Both the position numbers and the translations under genes were made by a program. Below the pieces are notes generated by a model that saw only the letters and a list, made by a program, of their open reading frames with translations, made no database searches and was not told the origin of the DNA. Below are positions 8,751 to 17,253 of a DNA stretch of 64,000 nucleotides, in pieces (the stretch's first letter is position 1; every line of letters begins with the position of its first letter). The stretch spans positions 87,824 to 151,823 of the forward strand of contig NZ_JALJRZ010000011.1 in NCBI RefSeq assembly GCF_024519435.1. Direction: 5' to 3'. This stretch comes from Terrabacter sp. Ter38 (lineage in GTDB: Bacteria > Actinomycetota > Actinomycetes > Actinomycetales > Dermatophilaceae).

Positions 8751-10256
8751 TCAGCGGACCGGAAGGGCCGCGGCGCCCCGGGGGGAGACCGCGCCGGCAC
8801 GCGCCGCGGGGATCGTGGAGAAGCCGGTGACCGACGTCGCCCCTGCCCCCGACCCGCCGATGCCGGCCTGGGAGAGCTTGGGCCGCGAGCCGGCCTTCGT
8901 CGTGCCGCTCTGGTCCTTGCGGTTCTTGTCCGTGCCGCCGTTGCTCTTCGTGCCGTTGCTCTTCGTGCCGTTGCTCTTGGAGCCGCTGCTCTTGGAGCCG
9001 TTGCTCTTGGAGCCGTTGCTCTTGGAGCCGTTGCTCTTGGAGCCGTTGTTCTTCGCGCCCGCGTTCTTCGCGGCCTTCGCCGTCGCGTCCTTGGGCGCCT
9101 TCGACGTCTTGAGATCCTTCGAGCCCTTCGGGGCCTTGCCGCCCTTGCCGCCCTTGCCGCCCTTGCCGCCCTTGCTGCCCTTGCTGCCCTTGTCGCCGTT
9201 GCTGCCCTTGTCGCCCTTGCTGCCCTTGCCGCCCTTGTCGTCCGTGGCGCCCTTCGGGCCCGGGCCACCGACGGGCGCGACCGCCGACGGGCTCAGCGCG
9301 TCGGGCTTGAGGGTCAGGGCCTGACCACCGGTCGTCGAGCCCGACGCCGGCGCCGAGGCGTCGGCCCGCGGCGTAGCGGCGGGGGTGACGTCGGCGACCG
9401 GGACGACCGGCTCGTCCGACTCGGCCGCCTCGGTGGGCAGGGCAGGCGCGGTAGGCGTCGGGCGGGCCGCCGCAGCGGCGGCCTCGGTCGAGCGGATGGC
9501 TCGCGGGGTCGGCGTCGTGGTCGCGACCGACGTCGCTGACGGTGCCGGGGGGGCGGCGGCATACGCCGTGTGGGTGTCGGTGACGCGGTCGGAGCTGACC
9601 GGCACGGGCGCGCTGGGCAGGACCTCGAGACCGGGACGACGGTCGTGCGTCGCGACCGAGCCGAGGATGAGGGCGGTGACGGCCGCCCCGAGGAGCAGCC
9701 CTGCGCCGCGCTGTCCACCGACCCGCGACAGCGACAGGTGCCCCCGCACGAGGGCAGCGCTCGCCGCGAGCAGGGTCGAGACGCCGATGACGATGAGGCC
9801 GCCGGTCAGGCCGCCGACGAGGCAGCTGAAGAGGACGAGGGCACCGAGGACCGCGAAGCCCGCGACCGTGCCCTCGGGGACCCGTCGCTCCGGACGGTCG
9901 GCGAGCAGGTCGACGCGCTGGTGGTCGACGCGGGCGCTCGGGCGGGCCGGCAGCGTGAACGAGGCGTCCTCGAGCACGGCCACAGAGGGCATTTCGGACT
10001 TCACGTCGACAGTCTCGTCGATCAAGGGCCTCGAGTGGGAGTCAGACCCGTCCCCGATCGGGCCGGAGTCGACATTTCCTGCTCGTCCCGGACGGGCGGT
10101 CGAGCCGGCGGCGGCCCACAGCTGCCACCCTCGCGGCGGCACGGGCCAGGACGGGTCGGGCAGCCAGCGCTCGTGGTCACCGTCGGAGAGCGGCCGCGAG
10201 CCGTGGCGCAACGGATCCCCGTGCGTGGGCGTCATGCTCGTCGTCACCAGACTCAC
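8751..10256 (-). CDS. Membrane protein with Lys-Gly and KSNG repeat tail
   Basis: This protein of about 500 residues has an N-terminal soluble part with a W-L-P-D-P-S-W-P pattern resembling the DUF2510 motif (around residues 31-45). Two hydrophobic segments follow (about 130-172 and 187-205), then a long Pro/Thr/Ala linker, then a low-complexity tail. The tail has collagen-like G-x-K triplets (about residues 338-375) and KSNGS pentads (about 405-440), so it is strongly positively charged and probably extracellular or wall-spanning. The start is uncertain: a GTG at 10256 sits only two bases after AGGAG, and starts at 10247 (GTG) and 10235 (ATG) are equally possible. The function is unknown. 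A surface adhesin or a polyanion-binding protein is a reasonable guess. Confidence 0.7.
   Translation of the reverse strand: MSLVTTSMTPTHGDPLRHGSRPLSDGDHERWLPDPSWPVPPRGWQLWAAAGSTARPGRAGNVDSGPIGDGSDSHSRPLIDETVDVKSEMPSVAVLEDASFTLPARPSARVDHQRVDLLADRPERRVPEGTVAGFAVLGALVLFSCLVGGLTGGLIVIGVSTLLAASAALVRGHLSLSRVGGQRGAGLLLGAAVTALILGSVATHDRRPGLEVLPSAPVPVSSDRVTDTHTAYAAAPPAPSATSVATTTPTPRAIRSTEAAAAAARPTPTAPALPTEAAESDEPVVPVADVTPAATPRADASAPASGSTTGGQALTLKPDALSPSAVAPVGGPGPKGATDDKGGKGSKGDKGSNGDKGSKGSKGGKGGKGGKGGKAPKGSKDLKTSKAPKDATAKAAKNAGAKNNGSKSNGSKSNGSKSNGSKSSGSKSNGTKSNGTKSNGGTDKNRKDQSGTTKAGSRPKLSQAGIGGSGAGATSVTGFSTIPAARAGAVSPRGAAALPVR
8941..9060. repeat. 15-bp tandem repeat encoding KSNGS units
   Basis: The unit TTGCTCTTGGAGCCG and close variants (TTCGTGCCG in two copies) repeat seven times from 8941 to 9045, with a degenerate eighth copy to 9060. 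On the minus strand the repeat encodes the KSNG/KSNGT tail of the membrane protein. The period is a multiple of three, so copy-number changes keep the frame. Confidence 0.9.
9134..9240. repeat. 9-bp tandem repeat encoding Gly-Lys-Gly units
   Basis: Units of CTTGCCGCC and variants (CTTGCTGCC, CTTGTCGCC) run through this stretch and encode GKG/GSK/GDK collagen-like triplets. It is a separate array from the 15-bp repeat in the same gene. Confidence 0.85.
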
Positions 10257-10360
10257 TACTCCTGCAGTGTGCGGGGCCCGTTCGGGGCGCTACGCGAGAA
10301 CAGTACGTCGTAAAGTCACGATTTGTACCGCAAATAGTAAAAGACGGGCAAAGTTCTCCT
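10257..10360 (-). promoter_or_regulatory. AT-rich intergenic promoter region
   Basis: This 104-base gap is the most AT-rich stretch nearby and separates the acylase stop from the repeat protein's start. On the minus strand it contains TTTACTATTTGCGG, TACAAAT and GACTTTACGACGTACTGTT. It very probably holds the promoter of the repeat-tail protein, but I cannot pick a unique -35/-10 pair. No inverted repeat stands out. Confidence 0.4.
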
Positions 10361-12529
10361 TTACCCAGTTCCCGTCGTCGGACGAACCGGGTGCAGCCCG
10401 CCGGCCAGCCACGCCGGCGTCTGGTCGGCGAAGTGCGGGTCGCGGGGGTCTCCACTCGCCCCGAAGGGCACGACCCAGCGGCTCGCGTCACGGTCGGCGA
10501 GGTCCCAGACGTAGCGCGCCACCGGCCCGCCGTAGCAGCGGTCCGTCACCCCGGGCGCGCTCGCCGCCGCGAGGACGCAGCCCTTGTCGCCCCCGACGGG
10601 GTCGCGCGGGACGTGGGGCGCACGCCCGGTCGCGTCGAGCGCGTGGACCGGGTCGAGCCAGTGCCGCTCGCCCCACGTCGTCAGCGAGTCACGGTGCGCC
10701 GCGACGTGTTCGAGCGCCACGCGTACACCCTCGCCCACGTCGATGCCATGAGCCGGACCGAGGTGTGCCATCGAGTGCCAACCCACCCCGATCTGCGTCA
10801 CGATGTCGGTCCACGCCGCGAAGATGCGGGAGTGGCCGCTCGGCTCGTGCAGGGCCGAGAGGGCCGGGTGCTCGGAGAACCACCGCACGAGCGCCGTGCG
10901 CCAGGCGGCGAAGAGCGCGGCACCGCGGCTGCCGGTGTCGCTGCGGCCGTCCCAGGCGAGCAGCTCGGCCCGCACGTCGCCGGCGGCCCCCGAGACCTGG
11001 GCGGCCCTGACGAGCTCGCGCATGACATCGGCCTGTCCGTTGCGCGTGTCGACGTGGATCACCGCGCAGTCGTCCACGGTCAACCGCTCCCTCGACTCGA
11101 CGAGCTCGCGGATCCGGCCGGCCCGGAAGGGGGTGGCGTACTCCACCCCGAGCCCGCCGCCACTGGCCCGGTCGTTGGCGCTGACCATGACGTCGGGGAC
11201 GTCGCTGCCCCTCCCGCGCCGGTAGCCGTGCCACACGTGCCGGGGGTCCCACGCCGGGACGGGCAGCACCGCCCCGATCTCGTCGCGCTCGGGCACGCGA
11301 CCCACGACGAGGTGACGGACTCGACCCGTGTCGTCGGCGACGAGCGCGCTGTTGACCGGCTCGACCCAGCGCGACAGGGCCTCCTCGACGTCGGCGACCG
11401 TCCGCGCCCGGAGCAGGGGCAGAAGGGCGCCGAAGCCGAGGTCCTCCTCGACGTGGGCCGGCGTGCGCAGGCTGTGCGCAGCCGGGTGGGCGCGGCGCGG
11501 CTGGACGCTCTCGTCGGTCCACTGCGGCGGTGCCTCGGGCTCGCCGACGAGCCGCTCGATCTCCGCCTCGAGGCCGGTGACGATCGGCCCGCGCGACGTG
11601 ACGACGACCGGGACCTCCACGGCGGCCTCGCCGCGCACCCTCAGCGTCTCGCTCGAGGCGCGCACCGGCTCCCACCCGTCGATGCCGCGCGCCTTGAGCA
11701 GCGGCGAGCCGTCGGGGCCGTGACCGACGTGACCGAGTGACTCGAGCGTCAGGTCCTGGTAGTCGGCCATCGCGTTCGTGATGCCCCACGCGACGGTGCC
11801 CGTGTGGGCGAAGTGCTGCACGCCGGGCACCCCCGGGAAGGTGAAGCCGACGACGTCGAACTCGGGACAAGCGAGGCCGACCTGCTGGTAGCAGCCGGGC
11901 AGCTCGATCGTGCGGTGCGGGTCACCGGCGACGAGGGGCAGTCCGCTCGCCGTTCGCGCTCCGCCGATCACCCACGCGTTGCTCCCCGAGGCCTCGGCCC
12001 GCTCGACCCCCTCGGCATTGAACAGCGCGAGGGCCTCGGCGCCGAGCCGGTCGGCGACGTGCGCGTTGAAGAGCTTGGCCGGGAAGGTCCCGAAGAGCAG
12101 GTGGATGCCCCAGAAGATGCCGAGCGGCGTCCACGCCTCCCACGGGCGCGGCGCGGCGGCATACGACTGGAGCCCGAGGAGCGCGACCTCGGGCGTGCCC
12201 GCGAGTCCCTCGGCCAGGGTCTCGTTGACGCCGTCCACGTATGCCGTCAGCCACGTCCGCGTCTCGCGGTCGAGCCGCTCGAAGCAGCGGCGCACCGTCG
12301 GTTCGAGCAGCACCTGCCGGGAGAACCGGTCCCAGGCGAGACCGTGGGCGCCGACGTACTCGGCCGTCCGTCCTTCCATCCGCCAGCGGTGGTGCTCGAT
12401 CTGCCACGCGCGGTCGAGGCCGGTGATGCGTCCCTGGAGGCGGGCCAGCTCCATCACGTCGCCGGCGCGCAGGTGCGGGACACCCATGGCATCACGTCGC
12501 ACCTCGGCGGACATCGGAGCGCGGGGCAC
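10361..12529 (-). CDS. Penicillin-acylase-family Ntn hydrolase
   Basis: This 722-residue member of the penicillin amidase (S45) family should cleave amide bonds after self-processing into two chains. The expected new N-terminus is the Ser of GSNAWVIGG (about residue 183). The conserved GLPLVAGDPH and the VPGVQHFAHTGTVAWGITNAMAD region follow. The GTG at 12529 is chosen over an ATG nine codons upstream because AAGGAG lies six bases before it. No signal peptide is visible from any start, which is unusual for a family that is mostly exported. The enzyme may be cytoplasmic and act on an acyl-homoserine lactone, acylated peptide or similar amide. The gene after it on the strand is the repeat-tail protein. 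Confidence 0.85.
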   Translation of the reverse strand: MPRAPMSAEVRRDAMGVPHLRAGDVMELARLQGRITGLDRAWQIEHHRWRMEGRTAEYVGAHGLAWDRFSRQVLLEPTVRRCFERLDRETRTWLTAYVDGVNETLAEGLAGTPEVALLGLQSYAAAPRPWEAWTPLGIFWGIHLLFGTFPAKLFNAHVADRLGAEALALFNAEGVERAEASGSNAWVIGGARTASGLPLVAGDPHRTIELPGCYQQVGLACPEFDVVGFTFPGVPGVQHFAHTGTVAWGITNAMADYQDLTLESLGHVGHGPDGSPLLKARGIDGWEPVRASSETLRVRGEAAVEVPVVVTSRGPIVTGLEAEIERLVGEPEAPPQWTDESVQPRRAHPAAHSLRTPAHVEEDLGFGALLPLLRARTVADVEEALSRWVEPVNSALVADDTGRVRHLVVGRVPERDEIGAVLPVPAWDPRHVWHGYRRGRGSDVPDVMVSANDRASGGGLGVEYATPFRAGRIRELVESRERLTVDDCAVIHVDTRNGQADVMRELVRAAQVSGAAGDVRAELLAWDGRSDTGSRGAALFAAWRTALVRWFSEHPALSALHEPSGHSRIFAAWTDIVTQIGVGWHSMAHLGPAHGIDVGEGVRVALEHVAAHRDSLTTWGERHWLDPVHALDATGRAPHVPRDPVGGDKGCVLAAASAPGVTDRCYGGPVARYVWDLADRDASRWVVPFGASGDPRDPHFADQTPAWLAGGLHPVRPTTGTG

Positions 12530-12583
12530 GGCGGATCTCCTTCGATCTGCGGGCATGTCGGACGGGCGGGCGGTGGGTCCCGG

Positions 12584-13030
12584 TCAGTCGTCGCGCGAGA
12601 ACTTGTTCTCGATCTCACGGAGGAAGGCGTCGGAGATCCGGCGGTACTTCTGGAGAGTCAGCGTGATGGGGGCACCGACCTGCAGGCCGAGGACGCTGCG
12701 CGCCGGGTCGAGCCGGATCTGCGGGTCGGCCATCAGGGTGCCGCCGTTCTCCATGAGCGAGCGCACGAGCACCCGCACCTCGTTGAGCGCGTTGCCGTCC
12801 TCGCCCTCGACGCCGCGCAGGCGGTGGACGAAGTAGCCGTCGAGGACGATGAGCATGTTGTTGAAGTACTCGTACTCGAGCGACTCGAGCGCGCCCTCGA
12901 GGTGGGAGACGTCGGCGTCACCGTGGTCGCGCGCGGCCTGCGCCACCTCGTGGAACATCACGACCTGGGTCTCGACCCGCGACCGGCAGGCGTCGATGTA
13001 GTCCTGCTCGTAGTCCTTCACTCCCAGCAT
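12584..13030 (-). CDS. Conserved hypothetical protein
   Basis: This 148-residue soluble protein starts MLGVKDYEQDYIDACRSRVE. It looks mostly helical, with an acidic middle (HLEGALESLEYEYFNN, then LDGYFVHRLRGVEGEDGN) and a strand-like end (LGLQVGAPITLTLQKYRRI). There is no signal or membrane segment and no recognised catalytic motif. It is encoded just upstream of the acylase on the same strand and diverges from the DUF2237 gene 40 bases away. The function is unknown. Confidence 0.7.
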   Translation of the reverse strand: MLGVKDYEQDYIDACRSRVETQVVMFHEVAQAARDHGDADVSHLEGALESLEYEYFNNMLIVLDGYFVHRLRGVEGEDGNALNEVRVLVRSLMENGGTLMADPQIRLDPARSVLGLQVGAPITLTLQKYRRISDAFLREIENKFSRDD

Positions 13031-13070
13031 GGGGCCAGCCTAGCGAGCAGGGCGCCACTAGGTTTGGGTC

Positions 13071-13466
13071 ATGGCAGCGCGGGAACGGAACGTGCTCGGT
13101 GGCGAGCTCGAGGCGTGCGGCACCGACCCGGTGACCGGCTTCTACCGCGACGGCTACTGCACGACGGGCCCCGAGGACCGGGGCAGCCACACCGTCTGCG
13201 TCGTCGTCACGACCGAGTTCCTCGAGCACCAGCGCAGCGTCGGCAACGACCTCGTGACGCCTCGTCCGGAGTGGCGCTTCCCGGGCCTGACGCCGGGCGA
13301 CCGGTGGTGCGTCGTCGCGAGCCGCTGGCTCGAGGCCCACCAGGACGGAGCCGCGGCGCCGGTCTTCCTCGCCGCCACGCACGAGCGCGCGCTCGAGATC
13401 GTGCCGCTCCAGCTGCTCCAGTCGTATGCCGCCGACATCCCGGACGACCCCAGCTCGCTGCTCTGA
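13071..13466 (+). CDS. DUF2237 family protein
   Basis: This 131-residue protein matches the DUF2237 pattern along its whole length: NVLGGELEACGTDPVTGFYR at the start, CTTGPEDRGSHTVCVVVTTEFL, GNDLVTPRPEWRFPGLTPGDRWCV and a closing LEIVPLQLLQSYA. Conserved Cys residues at about 17, 28 and 43 may bind metal, but the biochemical role of the family is unknown. The ATG at 13071 is the only sensible start. The gene points away from the 12584-13030 gene and towards the small ORF and pentapeptide gene. Confidence 0.85.
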   Translation: MAARERNVLGGELEACGTDPVTGFYRDGYCTTGPEDRGSHTVCVVVTTEFLEHQRSVGNDLVTPRPEWRFPGLTPGDRWCVVASRWLEAHQDGAAAPVFLAATHERALEIVPLQLLQSYAADIPDDPSSLL

Positions 13467-13542
13467 CGGCGCGTCCCACCGGTCCGCGACCGTCCTCCCC
13501 CTCGACGGTGACGGGGTGCCCGAGGCCCGTGATACTGGCGGG

Positions 13543-13701
13543 ATGAGCGATCTGCACGTGCTCGCACCGGGCTTCGCACCGACGCCGTTCACCGCCGACG
13601 AGATCCAGCATTGGCGCACGACGTGGCTCCAGTTCCAGGGGCACGCCTCCTTTCCCGTGTCCGCGGTGACGGTCACGCTCGACACGGTGGAGCTGCCGTG
13701 A
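13543..13701 (+). CDS. Small protein upstream of pentapeptide gene
   Basis: This 52-codon ORF starts MSDLHVLAPGFAPTPFTADE and ends VTVTLDTVELP. Its stop overlaps the GTG start of the pentapeptide-repeat gene (GTGA at 13698-13701), which argues that it is translated and coupled. It has no signal peptide or membrane helix; HWRTTWLQFQGHASFP in the middle is aromatic-rich. I do not recognise it. It could be a small partner of the downstream protein, or the remnant of a longer gene. Confidence 0.5.
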   Translation: MSDLHVLAPGFAPTPFTADEIQHWRTTWLQFQGHASFPVSAVTVTLDTVELP

Positions 13702-14486
13702 GCACCCCCTCCCCGGGGACGCCGGCGCTCGAGGCCGACTGCTCGCGGTGCTTCGGCCTGTGCTGCGTCGCCCTCCCCTTCGCGCGGTCGGCCGACTTCC
13801 CCGTCGACAAGGCCGCCGGCGAGCCCTGCCGCAACCTCCTCGCCGATCACCGGTGCGGCATCCACGACCGGCTCCTCGAGGGCGGGTGGCGCGGCTGCGT
13901 GACCTTCGACTGCTTCGGCGCCGGCCAGCAGGTCTCGCAGGTCACCTTCGGCGGCGTCTCGTGGCGCGAGGCCCCGGAGACCGCCGCGACGATGTATGCC
14001 GTCCTGCCCGTCATGCGCCAGCTGCACGAGATGCTCGCCCACCTGCGTGACGCCCTCGCGCTCGAGCCGGACGAGACGACGCGGACCGGACTCGTCGCGT
14101 CCGCCGAGGAGGTCAGGACGTCGACGGCCGGATCTCCGGACCGGCTGCTCGCCGTTGACCTCGTCGCCGTGCGCTCCCGGGTCGGGGGCCTGCTACGTGC
14201 CGCCAGCGCGACGGCACGCGCGCGGCGGAGGCGGCGTGACGGCATACGCACTCCTCCCCGGCGGCTGCGGGCCGGGGCCGACCTCGTCGCCGCCGACCTC
14301 CGCGGCCGTGACCTGCGCACGGCCGACCTCCGGGGCGCGCTGCTCATCGCGGCCGACCTGCGCGACGCCGACCTGCGGTGGGCCGACCTGCTCGGTGCCG
14401 ACCTGCGCGACGCCGACCTGCGCGGGGCCCGGCTCGACGGCGCGCTCTTCCTCACCCGCCCGCAGCTCGCGGCGGCGCGCACCTGA
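13698..14486 (+). CDS. Pentapeptide-repeat protein with Cys-rich N-terminal domain
   Basis: This 262-residue protein starts at a GTG that overlaps the previous stop. Residues about 15-85 hold a cysteine-rich module (CSRCFGLCC, then PCRNL, CGIHD, GCVTFDC) resembling the YkgJ-type putative metal-binding domain. The last 65 residues are eleven or so A-D-L-R-x pentapeptides (ADLVAADLRGRDLRTADL and so on), which fold as a right-handed quadrilateral beta-helix. Such repeats can mimic DNA or act as scaffolds; the target is unknown. Between the two lies a helical linker. The Cys module fused to pentapeptides is the notable feature. Confidence 0.82.
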   Translation: MSTPSPGTPALEADCSRCFGLCCVALPFARSADFPVDKAAGEPCRNLLADHRCGIHDRLLEGGWRGCVTFDCFGAGQQVSQVTFGGVSWREAPETAATMYAVLPVMRQLHEMLAHLRDALALEPDETTRTGLVASAEEVRTSTAGSPDRLLAVDLVAVRSRVGGLLRAASATARARRRRRDGIRTPPRRLRAGADLVAADLRGRDLRTADLRGALLIAADLRDADLRWADLLGADLRDADLRGARLDGALFLTRPQLAAART

Positions 14487-14571
14487 CCGGACGATTCGCG
14501 CATTCGGTCCCACGGCGGCGGCCCAGCGAAGACAATCGACCCACGGTCCACGTCGAGCACGGGAGGCGAGG

Positions 14572-15210
14572 GTGCGCCGAGGCACGGTCGCCGCAACGCT
14601 GGCGCTGTCGGCTGCGCTCGTGCTCGCAGGCTGCTCGTCCGGCAAGCCCGAGATCGACCTCAGCCAGGTGGCCGGCTCCACGGGCACGCCGGTGCCGACC
14701 GAGACGGTGACGGTGACGGAGATCGACACGAGGACCGTCACCGCGACGACGACGGTCGTGACGACGGCGACGGTCGTGGCCACGCCGACGGTCACCGTCA
14801 CGGCGCTCCCGCGACCGAGCCTGACGACGAGCACCGTCTTCAACCGGCCCGCTGCGCTGGCTGACTACTCGAACCTCGTCGTCGACGTGCGGCTGCTCGA
14901 CCGGATGCCGTTGTCCGGCAACGCCGCGGCGCTCCAGCTCGACCTCATGGCCCAGCACCTCGAACGGCTCGGTGCGAACGGACCGCCGCCGGGGCTGGAC
15001 GCGCCCAGCTACTACGGCCGGCTGGCGTCGCTCGGACTCTTCGCCCGCGCCGCCTCCGGCGAGGCGACGGCAGGCTCGCCGGTGGCCCAGAGCAGATATG
15101 CGGTCATCCGTCAGGAGACCGGCATCCTGCTCTCGCTCGTCAACGGCGCGCTGACGACGACGTTCACGCTGCCGACGGCCGCGCCGCGACCGACGACAAC
15201 GACTCCGTGA
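14572..15210 (+). CDS. Putative lipoprotein with Thr/Val-rich linker
   Basis: This 212-residue protein starts at a GTG preceded by GGGAGG six bases upstream. Its signal peptide ends in the lipobox LVLAGC (Cys at about residue 19), so it should be lipid-anchored on the outer face of the membrane. Residues about 35-80 are a Thr/Val repeat (TVTVTEIDTRTV and similar) that looks like an extended stalk. The remainder is a small helical domain ending in a Thr/Pro tail. No family is recognised. Its last 47 bases overlap the end of the convergent kinase-like gene. Confidence 0.7.
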   Translation: MRRGTVAATLALSAALVLAGCSSGKPEIDLSQVAGSTGTPVPTETVTVTEIDTRTVTATTTVVTTATVVATPTVTVTALPRPSLTTSTVFNRPAALADYSNLVVDVRLLDRMPLSGNAAALQLDLMAQHLERLGANGPPPGLDAPSYYGRLASLGLFARAASGEATAGSPVAQSRYAVIRQETGILLSLVNGALTTTFTLPTAAPRPTTTTP

Positions 15211-16165
15211 AGCCGAGCCAGGCGATCTCGCCGTCGGCGTCGTCCGGATGGGGTCGAGCGAACCAGGCGGCATAGAGCGCGACCTCGGTGAGGTCCCACC
15301 GCAGCGCCTGAGCGCGGAGATGGTCGGTCGTGAGGGCTCGACCGGTCAGCGCGGCGTAGTCGGTGAGCACCTCGTCGGCGAGGACACCCTCGGCGCCCGC
15401 GACGTGCCAGAGGTCGCGGGCCGCGGGCGCGAGCAGGGCGGTGTCCCAGTCGACGACGTGGAGACCGTCGGCGTCGGACAGGACGTTGCGCCAGTGCGGC
15501 TCTCCGTGGGTGATGACCCAGGAGTCGCGCTCGGCGTGGTCCCGGACGGCCCGCTCGTCCCAGTCGAGGAGGGCGTGCCGCACTGCCTCCGCGTGCTCGG
15601 CCAGGGCGTCCCGGGCGGGGGCTCCGTAGGGGCCGGCGCCGGGCGGCAGGTCGGCCGTCAGGGCCTGGTCGAGGAGCGCCCGCTCGGGCAGCGCCAGGTC
15701 GTCGGTACCGGCGACGCCGACGGCACGCGGGGTGGCCGCGTGCAGCCGCGCGAGCACCTCGGTCACGGCGAGCCGGTCGGCCGACGTCTGCTCGGAGGGC
15801 GACGGCAGGCGCGGCGCGTCGAGCCACGGGGTCATCGACACCCAGCGGTGCCGGCTCAGCTCGAAGGGGACCGCCCCGTCGCGCGCCGGGACGGGAGCGA
15901 CGACGAAGTCCAGCCCGGAGTCGGCGAGGGCCCGGGCGGTGCGGAACGCCGAGGTGAGGGCGGCGCCGCGCTCGAGGTCGGCTCCGGCGCCGGCGTAGTC
16001 GTCGAGCGTGACGAACCAGCGGCTGTTGTCGAGCGCGTCGACCCTCCAGTGGTGGCTGCCGAAACCGACTGGCGCATAGGTGATCTCACGGACATCCAGG
16101 GCCCACATCTCGCGCAGGGCCGCGGCGATCAGGTCGGTGGAGAAGTCCGCGGGCGGCGTCATCAC
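15164..16165 (-). CDS. APH-fold phosphotransferase family protein
   Basis: This 333-residue protein is of the aminoglycoside-phosphotransferase/choline-kinase fold. The Brenner-type catalytic loop ITHGEPHWRNVL is present, with Glu in place of the usual Asp after HG. VVDWDTALLAP supplies the metal-binding Asp, and the N-terminal lobe (GFGSHHWRV) is glycine-poor as in spectinomycin and homoserine kinases. It may phosphorylate a small hydroxylated metabolite or antibiotic. The Glu replacement makes activity less certain; some family members keep function with this change. The gene is followed on the same strand by nothing but the overlap with the lipoprotein gene. Confidence 0.78.
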   Translation of the reverse strand: MMTPPADFSTDLIAAALREMWALDVREITYAPVGFGSHHWRVDALDNSRWFVTLDDYAGAGADLERGAALTSAFRTARALADSGLDFVVAPVPARDGAVPFELSRHRWVSMTPWLDAPRLPSPSEQTSADRLAVTEVLARLHAATPRAVGVAGTDDLALPERALLDQALTADLPPGAGPYGAPARDALAEHAEAVRHALLDWDERAVRDHAERDSWVITHGEPHWRNVLSDADGLHVVDWDTALLAPAARDLWHVAGAEGVLADEVLTDYAALTGRALTTDHLRAQALRWDLTEVALYAAWFARPHPDDADGEIAWLGFTESLSSVAARPSAA

Positions 16166-16186
16166 GGCGTCATCACGGGCTCGACG

Positions 16187-17167
16187 CTAGCGGGGCGGTG
16201 GGGGCTCCGCATGGATCCGGCGGCTCAGCCTCGAGTGCGACCGCGGTGCCGGCACCCGTGACCACACGGCGTCCTGGAGCGCGAGGGTGAGCCAGCCGGC
16301 GAGCGCCATGCCGACGATGTTGACGACGAGCTGGAGGCCGCTGCCGCGCACCTCGTCCCACGCCCCGAAGGCCAGCCCGAGCGCGACGTTGCCGGCCGCC
16401 GGGATTGTCGTCACCGAGATGAACACGCCACTGAGACCGCCGAGCTTGGCCGACGTCAGGGACAGCACGCCGGCGGCAGCGGCGAGGACGGCGACGATGA
16501 ACGACCACTTGTCGGGCGAGTAGATGAAGTCGGTGGCCGGCCGGTCGCCGGAGATGTCGTCGAGGGTGATCCAGCCGAGGGCCCGACCGGCGAGACCGGC
16601 GAGGCACGTGACGGCGATGGCCACGACGAAGCCGACGACGAGCGCGCGGGCGGCGACCGCGAGCAGGAGCGGCCGTCGTCGCACGAGCGCTACGCCGAGG
16701 GCGGCGATCGCCCCGAACTCGGGACCGAGCACCATCGCCCCGATGACGAGGATCTGCGAGTCGAGGACGATCGCGATGCCGGCGATGAGGGTGGCGAGCG
16801 ACATGAAGGACAGGAAGGTCCAGTTCAGCTCGCTGTCGTCGTAGGAACGCTGGGCGACCTGGGCCCAGACGACGGCGTCGGCGCTGCTCCCGGGCGTCTC
16901 CTCGTCGGCCTCGAAGCCGGCGCGCGAGACCCATGTCGTGACCGGCTCGATCTGGAGGGTCCCACCCTGGTGGACCCCGAGATCCCGAAGCCGGTCGACG
17001 ATGACGTTGGCCCCCTCCCGGGCGACGTCGGCGTGCACGACGTCGCCCGCCGGGCGTACGGCCGCGCCGCGCAGGACGGACAGCGTGCTCACGGCGCTCG
17101 AGTCGGCAAGCACCGCGGTGACCTGCTCGGTCAGCTCGCTCGGGACGGTGACCGTCAGTCTCAGCAT
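16187..17167 (-). CDS. DUF389 family membrane protein
   Basis: This 326-residue protein opens with a soluble, ferredoxin-like N-terminal domain ([16 protein letters not shown], residues 1-85). Six or more hydrophobic helices follow from about residue 115 onward, including the conserved [23 protein letters not shown] segment typical of DUF389 (TIGR00341-like). The function of the family is unknown; a transport or channel role is suspected. The ATG at 17167 is supported by the family's N-terminus. The gene diverges from the ArsR-CDF operon. Its basic C-terminal tail is about 30 residues long. Confidence 0.82.
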   Translation of the reverse strand: MLRLTVTVPSELTEQVTAVLADSSAVSTLSVLRGAAVRPAGDVVHADVAREGANVIVDRLRDLGVHQGGTLQIEPVTTWVSRAGFEADEETPGSSADAVVWAQVAQRSYDDSELNWTFLSFMSLATLIAGIAIVLDSQILVIGAMVLGPEFGAIAALGVALVRRRPLLLAVAARALVVGFVVAIAVTCLAGLAGRALGWITLDDISGDRPATDFIYSPDKWSFIVAVLAAAAGVLSLTSAKLGGLSGVFISVTTIPAAGNVALGLAFGAWDEVRGSGLQLVVNIVGMALAGWLTLALQDAVWSRVPAPRSHSRLSRRIHAEPPPPR

Positions 17168-17188
17168 GTCGGACAGTCTGCCGCCAGG

Positions 17189-17242
17189 TTGACGGCGGAG
17201 GGCACGTGCCACGACAGTGACATCTGATCATCCGAACAGATG
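17189..17242 (+). promoter_or_regulatory. Promoter and operator of the ArsR-CDF operon
   Basis: TTGACG at 17189-17194 followed after 18 bases by GACAGT gives a weak sigma-70-like promoter. Directly after it, CATCTG at 17221-17226 and CAGATG at 17237-17242 form an inverted repeat with a 10-base centre, placed where an ArsR repressor would block transcription. An AGAGGGA ribosome site follows before the ATG at 17254. Confidence 0.55.
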
Positions 17243-17253
17243 AGAGGGACGAC

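Noticed and set aside
8941..9240. Short regular repeats that might be a CRISPR array
   Set aside because: Units are contiguous with no spacers, are 9 or 15 bases long and encode protein repeats in a good reading frame.
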